IMG/VR virus record: IMGVR_UViG_3300033141_001507
Span: 1-31,485 of that record
DNA length: 31,485 nucleotides
Direction: 5' to 3' (one strand)
Origin: a virus
Within the stretch, counting starts at the first letter, position 1; each line of letters begins with the position of its first letter. A program made the position numbers and the translations under genes. The notes below the pieces were generated by a model that was given only the letters and a program-made list of their open reading frames with translations, did not search any database and was not told the DNA's origin. Positions 23,685 to 31,161 of the stretch are shown here, piece after piece.

Positions 23685-25724
23685 ATGACCATCGTTGGGC
23701 CAGGCGTTGGAGCGGGGTACATACTCGCAGCGCTAGCCGCTGGGCAAACGCCAGTACTCCCCGTCACCGCGGGCAACATCCTCTGGCTGAGGGCGGACCG
23801 TGGTATCGCGCGGACCGGCGCGCAGGTGTCCGGGTGGGCGGACTTCTCGGGCCAGAACAACCACGCCGCTCAAACGGTCGCGGCGGATCAGCCTGAATGG
23901 GGTGCAGCATCGGGTGTCAATGGCACGGCTGGGGTGACGCTGGACGCAGCCAATACGGAGTGGATGAATCTCGTCGGAATGACCGACGCATCAACTAGCT
24001 ACACCGCGTTCTGCGTCTTAGAACAGACGGGCGCCACGGCGGGCTCATCATACGCCGTGCTTGGCATGGGAACGCCTGATTCGCTTTGGTCTGCACGAGC
24101 TAACCAGGTCGGCATCAACGATGGATCAGATCGCCTTAGTGGCGGCATGATGAACGGTGAGCAGTGGCTTGAATGGCACTTAGACAGCGGCGCGCCGTCT
24201 ACCAGCATGTTCCGCGACGGGTCGCAAATTGGCGAGGTTGGTGTCCTTGGCACAATCGACTGGGCTAACACTAAGGTCGGACGTCGTGCCGACGCTGGCA
24301 CGGCTTACCTCAACGCCACCATCAGCGAACTCATCGTATACAACCGCATCCTCTCAGCTGCCGAGCTTGCGCAGGTTCGGGCCTACATCGCAGCACGGTA
24401 CGCCTTGGCATGGGACATCAACAGCATCGCAGGCGATATCCTTTGGCTACAGGCCGACGCTGCGAATATCACCGTAACGGGCGCAGGCGTCTCGACGTGG
24501 GTTGACCGCTCGCCCGAGGGCAATCACGCTTCGCAGGCAGCCGATGCCGATAGGCCCGCGTGGCTCGTTGCGGGCGGGGTCAACGGGCTCGGCGGGGTCG
24601 AGTTCGATGCTGCTAACACCGAGTGGCTAGACACCACCGGCATGGCCGACGCGTCGAACGACTACACCGTTTTTGCTGTCCTGAATCAGACGACCACGGC
24701 GGCAACCCAGACGCTCCTGAGCAACGATGCGGGTGAGAGCCTGTTGTCGCTGTCTACCGTCGGCACCGTGTCCGTGGGCGGGCAAGATGGCACAGCCGTG
24801 CTTGAGGCATCGTTGCCTATCACAGGCGACCAATGGCTCGAGATGAGTTGGCGGTCCGGCACGACCGCCGTAGAGGGCTACCGTAACGGGTCAAGCATCG
24901 GCACCGACACGTACGACGCGGGCTCAGTCTACGCGGCAGGCGGCTCTGCAATCGGGGCCGTGACGGGCGGTGCGGCGGAATACGCCGACTGCGTACTCTC
25001 CGAGCTCATCGTCTTCAACCGCCTGCTTACCGCAGAAGAGACGGCCGCAGTACGGGCCTACATCGCCACGCGGTATGCGCTCGCGTTCTCGCCGCTCTCC
25101 GTGGCTGACGCTGTCGTGTACCTCGAGCCAAGCGCCGCCAACATTACCCTCAACGGGGCCGATGTCGCCTCGTGGGCCAATCTGGGGAGTGGCGCGGACT
25201 TTGCGCAGGGCACGGCGGCGCAGCAACCGTTGTACGTTGCGGGGGCGCTCCCGAGGCTGACGTTGACTGAGGGCGACTTGCATCACTTGGTCGGTCCAAA
25301 TGTTAGCGCTCTGTTCAACAATGTACCGTATTCGCTGATCGCGGTGAGCGCTGCCAATGGAGCAGGTACTGACAACATAATCGGCAACAACGCGGTGCCG
25401 AGATTCTGGATGGGCGCAAGCTATTGCGGCTATGACGCTGTGCCCGAGTTGTTGACGTATGCGCGCAACAACAACACGGCGGTGCGTCATTTCCTAAACG
25501 ACGGCGTAAATTGCACCTATCGCGAAAACGGCGCGCAACTGGACACCGCTGTGCGCGCCCCGGCTGCAGCGAGCGCAACCCCGCTTACACTAGGCCAAGG
25601 TCGTGGCCTTTACATGAACGGCGATTTCTACGAGATGGCAGCCTATGACCGCGCGCTGACCGCTGAAGAAATCGCCTCACTCGAGACGTACTACTCCACC
25701 AAGTACGCGAGCGTTATCCCATGA
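23685..25724 (+). CDS. Triple LamG/ConA-like lectin domain adhesin
   Basis: A 679-aa protein with three tandem copies of a LamG-like lectin domain at about residues 30-240, 250-470 and 475-679. Each opens with a short strand (ILWLRAD, ILWLQAD, VVYLEPS), shows a GxxVSxWxD-type segment, and closes with SELIVYNRxLSAAE-type and VRAYIAARYAL-type helices (third copy YEMAAYDRALTAEEIAS, then YYSTKYAS). Copies 1 and 2 are closest to each other; copy 3 is divergent. LamG/ConA domains bind glycans, so this is a good candidate for reversible host attachment. It follows the beta-helix spike and ends in an ATGA overlap with the next gene. Confidence 0.78.
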   Translation: MTIVGPGVGAGYILAALAAGQTPVLPVTAGNILWLRADRGIARTGAQVSGWADFSGQNNHAAQTVAADQPEWGAASGVNGTAGVTLDAANTEWMNLVGMTDASTSYTAFCVLEQTGATAGSSYAVLGMGTPDSLWSARANQVGINDGSDRLSGGMMNGEQWLEWHLDSGAPSTSMFRDGSQIGEVGVLGTIDWANTKVGRRADAGTAYLNATISELIVYNRILSAAELAQVRAYIAARYALAWDINSIAGDILWLQADAANITVTGAGVSTWVDRSPEGNHASQAADADRPAWLVAGGVNGLGGVEFDAANTEWLDTTGMADASNDYTVFAVLNQTTTAATQTLLSNDAGESLLSLSTVGTVSVGGQDGTAVLEASLPITGDQWLEMSWRSGTTAVEGYRNGSSIGTDTYDAGSVYAAGGSAIGAVTGGAAEYADCVLSELIVFNRLLTAEETAAVRAYIATRYALAFSPLSVADAVVYLEPSAANITLNGADVASWANLGSGADFAQGTAAQQPLYVAGALPRLTLTEGDLHHLVGPNVSALFNNVPYSLIAVSAANGAGTDNIIGNNAVPRFWMGASYCGYDAVPELLTYARNNNTAVRHFLNDGVNCTYRENGAQLDTAVRAPAAASATPLTLGQGRGLYMNGDFYEMAAYDRALTAEEIASLETYYSTKYASVIP

Positions 25725-26110
25725 CCCACATCACCGGCACACCAGAGGCAATCACCGCAACCCTCGCGAGCATCGACAAGCTCATGGACATACCGTACGA
25801 GGCCGATACGATCGACATGCCACCCGAGCACGAGCTCCCGGCGGGGTTCGAGGTCCCGGACGGTTTTGGGCGGACGTTGCATTACGCCACGATCGTCGAG
25901 CACCCAACCGACTCGAAGCAATGCGCGATCGAGGTGGACGCGGCTCTTGTCATGGCTCTCGCGGGTCCGGCAGCGGACCGGCTCACGGTGGGGGAGGTGA
26001 TCGCGCTCGCGGCTGAGGTGGACTCGGCCAATACGCTACCAGGGGACTGGACGCCGAAAGATGCCGAGGAGCTGCCGGCACCGATTGAACCCATCGAAAG
26101 GCCAATCTGA
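25721..26110 (+). CDS. Hypothetical protein between adhesin and lysis genes
   Basis: A 129-aa acidic protein with an ATGA overlap to the lectin gene. The first part is helical (PEAITATLASIDKLMDIPYE), a Pro-rich middle follows (MPPEHELPAGFEVPDGFG), then a strand (LHYATIVEHP), and a helical end (LTVGEVIALAAEVDSANT). Pro/Glu/Ile-rich tail. No signal peptide or membrane segment. It occupies the site where some phages place a tail fibre assembly chaperone, but nothing in the sequence proves that. Confidence 0.55.
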   Translation: MTHITGTPEAITATLASIDKLMDIPYEADTIDMPPEHELPAGFEVPDGFGRTLHYATIVEHPTDSKQCAIEVDAALVMALAGPAADRLTVGEVIALAAEVDSANTLPGDWTPKDAEELPAPIEPIERPI

Positions 26111-26111
26111 G

Positions 26112-26435
26112 ATGAACACGGACACGATCCAGATCGCATTGATCGGAGTAGTCGGGACAGTGGTGCTAATCAATACGGTCGCGCCGCTCATCCGCCGAGC
26201 CATGACAGCCAGAAACGGCGACAAGCCCACGGTGCAGGTGACGCAGCACCAGGGCGATGCCGTCAACACCGGGCGACATGCCGCGATCGATACCATCACC
26301 CCGCGGGAGTGCGAGGCCAGGCACGAGGGCATCGAGCACCGAATCGAATCGCTCGAGAATGGAGTGTCCGAGATGAGGACTGATATCCAGTCTACCCGGG
26401 ACATTGCGAAGCAAATTTTGGACAAGGTAAGCTGA
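26112..26435 (+). CDS. Membrane-anchored coiled-coil protein of lysis block
   Basis: A 107-aa protein with one membrane segment at about residues 6-26 (IQIALIGVVGTVVLINTVAP), a basic region just after it and a charged helical coiled coil at about 70-105 (IEHRIESLENGVSEMRTDIQ). This topology fits phage accessory holins or inner-membrane spanins. It sits between the adhesins and the holin-like gene, two bases after the previous stop, and ends in an overlap with the next ATG. The two lysis roles cannot be told apart from sequence alone. Confidence 0.6.
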   Translation: MNTDTIQIALIGVVGTVVLINTVAPLIRRAMTARNGDKPTVQVTQHQGDAVNTGRHAAIDTITPRECEARHEGIEHRIESLENGVSEMRTDIQSTRDIAKQILDKVS

Positions 26436-27241
26436 TGAACGAAACACTATGGATCGCCCTACTCGTGGCCCTGACGATGATCGGTGGCAGGCTCGCCAAG
26501 CTCTACCCCCGGCTCCCCAAGGGCCTCATGCCGGCGGTGGCGCTGCTCATCGGTGCTGGGCTCTACCTGGCCAAGGCGGCGCTACTCGACGGTGTGCCGG
26601 TGGCTGATGCGCTCGTGTCCTGGCAGGTCCTGGTAACCGGTGCCGGTGCCATCGTGGGCCACGACCTGATCAAGCCGGTCCTGAGTCGATGGCTCGGCGA
26701 GGATTGGGCTGTCATCATCATGGGTCGGCTCGATGCCCGGCAGCCCAAGAAACAACCGGGGGTCGCCGTTGGTTACAAAGGCCAGATGGGGCAGCTGCTG
26801 ATCATCATCTCGCTGGCTCTCGGTGCGTCTGGTTGCCAGCTCGTGGGGCCAGCTCTCGCCGCGCTACAGACGGCGGTCACCTCGGCGCAGGGTAGCCAGT
26901 GGCTCGGCTCCGTGCTGGGGCAAGCTGAGAAGGGGTCGGAGGCGTACTTCGACCGCCACCCCAACTTGGACAGGCAACGAGACGTGGAGGCCGCTCTGAG
27001 GGCAGTGTGGGGCTATCTGGCCATGCACGACCGCGCGCTTGCCATGGCTGATGCGATCGACTCCGGGGACGCCGGGGCTATCCGTGCCGAGCTGCTCCAG
27101 AGCTGGGGCGTGCTCCGGGCCATGCTGGACTCGATGGGCATCCTCGATGCTCGCCCGCCGGCCGGTGGTGCCGAGGGCTCTGGACCCATGCCGGTGCCGC
27201 TGAGCCTCCCCTCGCTGACCGAAGTAGACGCGAGACTGTGA
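26435..27241 (+). CDS. Holin-like membrane domain fused to lipoprotein domain
   Basis: A 268-aa ORF with two parts. Residues 1-80 hold three hydrophobic segments (about 5-20, 31-50, 63-80) as in a holin. From Met118 the sequence reads like a separate lipoprotein: a hydrophobic helix (LLIIISLALGASGC) with lipobox Cys134, then a helical periplasmic part (TSAQGSQWLGSVLGQAEKGS, LRAVWGYLAMHDRALAMAD). Such a C-terminal half would suit an outer spanin or other lysis lipoprotein. An internal ATG at 26786 with AAAGG just upstream could make the lipoprotein alone. The alternative is one multi-pass membrane protein. The neighbour downstream is a tiny membrane protein. Confidence 0.62.
   Translation: MNETLWIALLVALTMIGGRLAKLYPRLPKGLMPAVALLIGAGLYLAKAALLDGVPVADALVSWQVLVTGAGAIVGHDLIKPVLSRWLGEDWAVIIMGRLDARQPKKQPGVAVGYKGQMGQLLIIISLALGASGCQLVGPALAALQTAVTSAQGSQWLGSVLGQAEKGSEAYFDRHPNLDRQRDVEAALRAVWGYLAMHDRALAMADAIDSGDAGAIRAELLQSWGVLRAMLDSMGILDARPPAGGAEGSGPMPVPLSLPSLTEVDARL
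26786..27241 (+). CDS. Possible internal lipoprotein (spanin-like) product
   Basis: Starting at ATG 26786 inside the previous ORF, this gives a 151-aa protein with a signal peptide (MGQLLIIISLALGASGC) whose lipobox Cys is at residue 17, and a helical remainder with a Pro-rich tail (ARPPAGGAEGSGPMPVPL). The ribosome binding site candidate AAAGG is 4 bases upstream. In phages of Gram-negative bacteria lipoproteins of this size near the endolysin are often outer-membrane spanins. Whether it is made separately or as part of the fusion is not decided by the sequence. Confidence 0.4.
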   Translation: MGQLLIIISLALGASGCQLVGPALAALQTAVTSAQGSQWLGSVLGQAEKGSEAYFDRHPNLDRQRDVEAALRAVWGYLAMHDRALAMADAIDSGDAGAIRAELLQSWGVLRAMLDSMGILDARPPAGGAEGSGPMPVPLSLPSLTEVDARL

Positions 27242-27366
27242 TGGGATTCGAGCTGCTGACCGTGACCGATGCGGTAGCGGTGGTGCTCCTCGCGGTGCTG
27301 CTTGTCGCCGCGGGGTTGCTGCCGTCTGAGGATGACCGGCGATCCAGGGCTCGGAGACGGTTGTGA
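27241..27366 (+). CDS. 41-residue single-helix membrane protein
   Basis: Starts in a TGATG overlap with the lysis ORF and encodes 41 residues. Residues 11-28 form one membrane helix (AVAVVLLAVLLVAAGLL), preceded by a short acidic N-terminus and followed by a charged, Arg-rich tail (SEDDRRSRARRRL). This is the form of a small accessory holin or lysis regulator. It is too short for standard gene callers. The overlap, codon quality and place before the endolysin support it as real. Confidence 0.5.
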   Translation: MGFELLTVTDAVAVVLLAVLLVAAGLLPSEDDRRSRARRRL

Positions 27367-27381
27367 TTGTGGCCAGCCGGC

Positions 27382-27435
27382 GGGGCTACCCTCTCCGCTA
27401 AGAGAGGACCCCGACGGGTTCCCGGCGCGACCGGG
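27382..27435 (+). promoter_or_regulatory. Stem-loops in endolysin leader
   Basis: The 97-base gap before the endolysin holds two hairpins: CCTCTC/GAGAGG (27390-27395 with 27402-27407) extended by GGGG/CCCC, and CCCGG/CCGGG (27421-27425 with 27431-27435). There is no U-tract, so neither looks like a terminator. The second ends about 28 bases before the endolysin ATG. They may affect the timing of endolysin translation. Confidence 0.3.
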
Positions 27436-27463
27436 GCCAAGAACAATGTAACACAGGGACACC

Positions 27464-29008
27464 ATGACCGACCACGATCACCTACCAGACACAGGACAGC
27501 ACACCAGCAACCCTGCCCACGTCCAGCTCCATGACTGCGGCTGGCTCCGTCTCCCGTCCGGGGTCGAGGTGGCGATCCTTTGGGACTCGGAGCACCAGCT
27601 ACTGGCGCGGCTCGGGTGGTCCGCAGCTGACGAGTGGTGTTCTGTTCATGGCTTCCGGCTGCCATCCGTCGCCGAGCTGCGAGAACTCCACACGGTGGGC
27701 CCCCACGTCGAACCGTACGCGCTCCCGACCGTGGCCATGTGTCGAGCTGCCGGCGTCCCTCACAACGCCCAGAAACAAGCCTGGAAGGACTACCACAATC
27801 GGTGCATGCGATCGCTTGGGTGGTGTGCTCGCCATGACAGCGAGGTGCTCCGGCGCTGTGACGAGGCTGGAGCCCTGGCTGTGTCGTGCAACAGCAAACA
27901 CCACTACGACTCTCCTCGCGGTATCTACGGCGCGATGAGCCGCAACGGGGTGCCGATACAGGAGCCCTACGACAAGCACGGCGCAACCTGGACGAGCTAC
28001 ATGCTCACCACCGTGGTTGCGCGAGTCGCTCAGGGCGATTCTGAGCCTGTTTCGGGTGGCGGCGACACTGAGCCCGTGCCCAGCTCTGGGGACGCTCCTA
28101 CCCCTGACCAGTGGCGACCGGTGCTGCGTCGGGGCATGACCGGGCGTGACGTGCGAGCATGGCAAGCTGTGTTGTCCGACGATGCCTATGCCATGGCGAC
28201 AGATGGCGACTTCGGACCCATCACCGAGATAAACACCGTTGACTGGCAGGAGTGCCGGGAGCTCCAGGCTGATGGCGTTGTGGGGCCCATCACCAGAGCG
28301 GCAATCGGATCGCCTCCGGTACCGGTGCCCGACCCATACGAGCCAGAGCCGCTTGTGGTGGTGCCAGAGGCGAGCATCCTACTGCCCGACCCCATGCTGA
28401 TGCTCAAGGCCAAGAACTACACCAGGGGCCACGTCGCTCGGGACTGGTTTATCCTTCATAGCACCGAGGGCGGTGTGAGCGACTGGGCGCCGCTTGGTAT
28501 CGCCAGGTGGTGTGCTGGCCAAGACTGGGCAGGGCGTCCCGTAGCGGCTCCGCGCGCGTCGTGGCACTATGTGACCGGCTCTCATCCCGACCCCTACCAC
28601 GGCGTAATCCAGTGTCTGTCGGAGGAGCACACCGCCTGGACAGCGGGGCGGCGACGGGCGAACGAGCGTGCGATCCAAGTCGAAATGAACGGGCAGGCCA
28701 TGAGCAGCGACTGGTTTGGTCCATCGATGGAGCCGACCGTGCGACGTACCGCTGCGCTCTATGCCCGAGCTGCTGCCCGGTGGGACATGCCCATTCGCGA
28801 GGTGTCCACCGATGAGCTGCGGGAGGCTCGGCGCATGATCGAAGCTGACCCCACATGTGTGCTGCCTGAGCGGTGTCGCGGCGGTATCTCACATGCCGAC
28901 GTAACCGAAGTGTGGGAGGTCCCTGGCGGTCATCAGGATCCCGGCGGGCCGGGCGATAGGCGCTGGCCATGGGATCTCGTGCTCGACATGGTGCGCGCGT
29001 CGGGGTAG
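27464..29008 (+). CDS. Endolysin: unknown N-domain, PG-binding domain, zinc amidase
   Basis: A 514-aa cell-wall hydrolase. The C-terminal Amidase_2-type domain (about 318-505) has the zinc set His332 (FILHSTEGG), His477 (SHADV) and Asp492 (HQDPGGPG), with ASWHYV, EEHTAWTAG and IQVEMNG as the other family landmarks; it should cut N-acetylmuramoyl-L-alanine bonds. A peptidoglycan-binding segment lies at about 219-281 (RPVLRRGMTGRDVRAWQ, DGVVGPITRAAIG). Residues 1-185 form a third domain with scattered Cys and His and a conserved-looking end (NSKHHYDSPRGIYGAM, then GVPIQEPYDKHG), of a family I associate with phage genomes but cannot name. It ends just before a terminator. The start is the first ATG after the leader. 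Confidence 0.82.
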   Translation: MTDHDHLPDTGQHTSNPAHVQLHDCGWLRLPSGVEVAILWDSEHQLLARLGWSAADEWCSVHGFRLPSVAELRELHTVGPHVEPYALPTVAMCRAAGVPHNAQKQAWKDYHNRCMRSLGWCARHDSEVLRRCDEAGALAVSCNSKHHYDSPRGIYGAMSRNGVPIQEPYDKHGATWTSYMLTTVVARVAQGDSEPVSGGGDTEPVPSSGDAPTPDQWRPVLRRGMTGRDVRAWQAVLSDDAYAMATDGDFGPITEINTVDWQECRELQADGVVGPITRAAIGSPPVPVPDPYEPEPLVVVPEASILLPDPMLMLKAKNYTRGHVARDWFILHSTEGGVSDWAPLGIARWCAGQDWAGRPVAAPRASWHYVTGSHPDPYHGVIQCLSEEHTAWTAGRRRANERAIQVEMNGQAMSSDWFGPSMEPTVRRTAALYARAAARWDMPIREVSTDELREARRMIEADPTCVLPERCRGGISHADVTEVWEVPGGHQDPGGPGDRRWPWDLVLDMVRASG

Positions 29009-29042
29009 GCTCACCGCCTTGGCTGAATGCTCACTGGAGCGA

Positions 29043-29076
29043 CCCCGGGCGGCGATGGTGCTACCCGGGGTTTTTT
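29043..29076 (+). terminator. Rho-independent terminator after endolysin
   Basis: CCCCGGG (29043-29049) pairs perfectly with CCCGGGG (29064-29070) and is followed by six T residues (29071-29076). It ends the plus-strand late operon. The stop codon of the converging minus-strand gene (29061-29063) lies in the loop. On the minus strand there is no U-tract, so it should act in one direction only. Confidence 0.88.
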
Positions 29077-29444
29077 GCGTCCAGGAGCCGAATTAGCCCA
29101 TGGATAGGATCGAAGGGGATAAACAGGGTCCAGTCTTCTATCCGCGTCAACCCGTCGCGGGAGGGATGCGGGTCGTGGATTGTCTCGCCGCCGTATGTCA
29201 CGACCGCATGGTTTCCTCGGCTGCATACGCCCCCCGCGATGGCCCACCCCGCTGGTGTAAATTTCTCGAGCCACAGCGGGTAGAACCCAAATGGCTCAAG
29301 CCACTTCTCGAAGCGCTCGGACCACGATCCGGGTCCCATAAACCAGGGGACTCGCTCCAGCGATAGCTCGAGAATAGACGCTACGCACGCCGAATAACAG
29401 TTACCCTTTGCCTGTCCAAATACGGTCTGATCAACCGGGATCAC
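29061..29444 (-). CDS. Papain-like cysteine peptidase-fold protein
   Basis: A 127-aa protein of a small family found in phages and proteobacteria, recognisable from the opening MIPVDQTVFG, GNCYSACVASILEL and the later HAVVTYGG and HDPHPSRDGLT. The likely catalytic set is Cys16 (or Cys20), His79 and Asp91, the order of papain-like and C39-like peptidases. Function is not known; it might cut a host or phage peptide or be a domesticated inhibitor. It starts at a GTG overlapping the previous stop (GTGA) and ends inside the loop of the late terminator. Confidence 0.62.
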   Translation of the reverse strand: MIPVDQTVFGQAKGNCYSACVASILELSLERVPWFMGPGSWSERFEKWLEPFGFYPLWLEKFTPAGWAIAGGVCSRGNHAVVTYGGETIHDPHPSRDGLTRIEDWTLFIPFDPIHGLIRLLDAKNPG

Positions 29445-30229
29445 GATGCCTCCGCGACGAGTAGCCGGGCCTGTAACAGCCGCTTGCTCTGATCGTCATC
29501 CAGGCCGTTCTCGCGCTTCTCGGTCTCCAGCTCGTCGATCTCCAGCTCCAGCAGCATCGTCAGAGCCGATACGGTGTCGTCCAGCTCCAGCCACTGGCCA
29601 TCGATGCGCGCCTCTGCGACGTAGCTGGCGGCAGCTGAGGCAATGCTCTCATGGCCCGCGATCGTGTCGTCCAGGGTGCGCGTGGTGCGCGTGGTCTCAG
29701 GGGCGAAATACTCCGCTGCGTCCCAGAACGAGGCGACAAACTCGTACGTCATGGACTCATCCAAGAGGGACTCCAGCTCGTGCTGTAGCTCGTCGGTCTT
29801 GTCGGCCCAGACACCCACGTTGTTGCTGCCATCCCATAGGATCCCCAGGTAGCAGGCGGCGATGGCCTTGAGCTGGGCATCATGGTCGCGCAACCACGAC
29901 TCCAGCGACTCCGCTACGGTGGACTGGGGCACTGAGCCGAGGCCGATGTGGATCCGCTGGTGCACGCTCAGGGGCCATTCCGCGCCATACGCGCAGAGGT
30001 TGTAGATGAGCATTTCCTCCGGGTCGAGGTAGAGCCGGATCGTGCCTCCGCTGGCTGTGCCGTGGTAGTCGTCCAGATCGTAGGTGATCGCGGTTGGGGT
30101 GGACTCGGGGGCTGGCTCGGTGGTGGTTGTGGCTGATGCGTTCATGGGCTCGGTCTCCTTCAGGAAGGCGTCAAGGCGCCGTTGGTCGTCAGCTGTCCAG
30201 GGGTCGGTGAAGAGTCGAGCGAGTGTCAT
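29441..30229 (-). CDS. Hypothetical acidic protein of early module
   Basis: A 262-aa protein I do not recognise. The N-terminal 50 residues are low-complexity Thr/Pro/Glu (TTTTEPAPESTPT), then a beta segment (GGTIRLYLDPEEMLIYNLC) and long acidic helices (DTVSALTMLLELEIDELETE, SKRLLQARLLVAEAS). It starts at 30229 in an ATGA overlap with the previous gene; an inner ATG at 30145 has a better ribosome binding site (AAGGAG), so a shorter form of 234 aa is possible. It lies in the same leftward operon as the SSB and recombinase genes. Confidence 0.6.
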   Translation of the reverse strand: MTLARLFTDPWTADDQRRLDAFLKETEPMNASATTTTEPAPESTPTAITYDLDDYHGTASGGTIRLYLDPEEMLIYNLCAYGAEWPLSVHQRIHIGLGSVPQSTVAESLESWLRDHDAQLKAIAACYLGILWDGSNNVGVWADKTDELQHELESLLDESMTYEFVASFWDAAEYFAPETTRTTRTLDDTIAGHESIASAAASYVAEARIDGQWLELDDTVSALTMLLELEIDELETEKRENGLDDDQSKRLLQARLLVAEAS

Positions 30230-30650
30230 GCTTTGGTGAGTAGCTCAAGAAGTGCCATCACGCTGGCTCCGCTTAGCGTGATGTGGTTGTTGTACTTGTT
30301 GGTGGCCTCGATTCCGAGCCGCTCAACGTTAGAGGTGCGAGCTCTTCGCGGAACTTTCGATGTGTGGGGGGAGGACTCGCAGATACCGAATGACGTGGAA
30401 TCGTCCTTGGCGAGGCGCCTGGGTCGTCATCCTCAACCATCGCGTCAAGCTCGTCCAGCAGCTCGGTGGCCGCATGGATCTGCTCCGTCAGGATCTTCCG
30501 CGCCCGCAGCACCTCCAGCCGCCACCCGTTGCCGCCGCCGGAGTAGGCACCTGGCAGCCAGACGATGGGGTGCTGCTGATGGATGTGCGCCTCGAGCTTG
30601 GCGGCGTACGTGGCCACGACACGCCGGTTGACCTTAAAAGCCAATGTCAT
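30226..30650 (-). CDS. Small unknown gene with apparent frameshift
   Basis: Two frames appear to make one gene. The first, from ATG 30650 (GGAG 6 bases upstream), reads MTLAFKVNRRVVATYAAKLE, then GGGNGWRLEVLRARKILTEQ and LLDELDAMVEDDD. The second frame has no start codon of its own but ends with a natural-looking tail (ERLGIEATNKYNNHITLSGA, SVMALLELLTKA) and an ATGA overlap to the next gene; the first frame after EDDD becomes Ser/Pro/Thr-rich noise. A -1 change near 30420 joins them into 141 aa. No slippery heptamer is seen, so a one-base deletion or sequencing error is likely. Family unknown; the start lies inside the last codons of the SSB gene. Confidence 0.5.
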
Positions 30651-31161
30651 CATCAGCTCCGTACGCTTCCGGGGGTAGGTCCTCGTCGCTCCTATTGCTC
30701 TGCTGGCGCTCTGGTTCTGGCGGTGGCGCATCCTGCTTTGACGACTGCTGCTGAGCCAGCACGGTACCCATGAGCCGCTGGGCAAACGCAGCTCGCTGCC
30801 CCTGGTCCATCGGTTTCTTGAGCTCGAGGTGTGGGTTGCCGACACTGTTGACCCATCGAATTCGAGGCCACATCTTGCTCGGATCTTCACGGTCCGGCTC
30901 GTGTTCAACGACAAGCTCCACATCGTTGCAGAGGATCTTCCCGTCGTCGCCGTCAACCTCGCCGATGTCAGTCCCTTGCCATCCACAGCTGCGCAGGGCC
31001 CTGAGCGTGGTGTCCGTGGTCTTCTCCGAGAAATACCCCTTCCACGTGAGCATGTGCCCAGACTCGAGCTTGAATCTGACCGCGACCTGTTCGTTGCCCG
31101 CGTTCGTGTAGCCGAGCTGGCAGTGGGTGGCGTGCCCCTTGTATGTTCCTATTTCGATCAT
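30634..31161 (-). CDS. Single-stranded DNA-binding-like protein
   Basis: A 175-aa protein that probably coats single-stranded DNA in phage recombination or replication. The first 110 residues are beta-rich (MIEIGTYKGHATHCQLGYTN, VAVRFKLESGHMLTWKGYFS, LRALRSCGWQGTDIGEVDGD, CNDVELVVEHEPDRED). The C-terminal part is a Gln/Pro/Glu-rich linker ending in the acidic tip DDDIGF, very close to the DDDIPF tip by which bacterial SSBs recruit partners. It lies just downstream of a Sak4-like ATPase, a known pairing in phages. The start at 31161 overlaps the ATPase stop (ATGA); upstream extension runs through the ATPase gene. Confidence 0.7.
   Translation of the reverse strand: MIEIGTYKGHATHCQLGYTNAGNEQVAVRFKLESGHMLTWKGYFSEKTTDTTLRALRSCGWQGTDIGEVDGDDGKILCNDVELVVEHEPDREDPSKMWPRIRWVNSVGNPHLELKKPMDQGQRAAFAQRLMGTVLAQQQSSKQDAPPPEPERQQSNRSDEDLPPEAYGADDDIGF

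Noticed and set aside
27390-27435. Rho-independent terminators before the endolysin
   Set aside because: Stems are present but no U-tract follows, so they are listed only as leader structures.
27078-27986. 302-codon open frame on the minus strand
   Set aside because: Arg/Ser/Ala-rich shadow of the lysis genes, crossing the intergenic hairpins.
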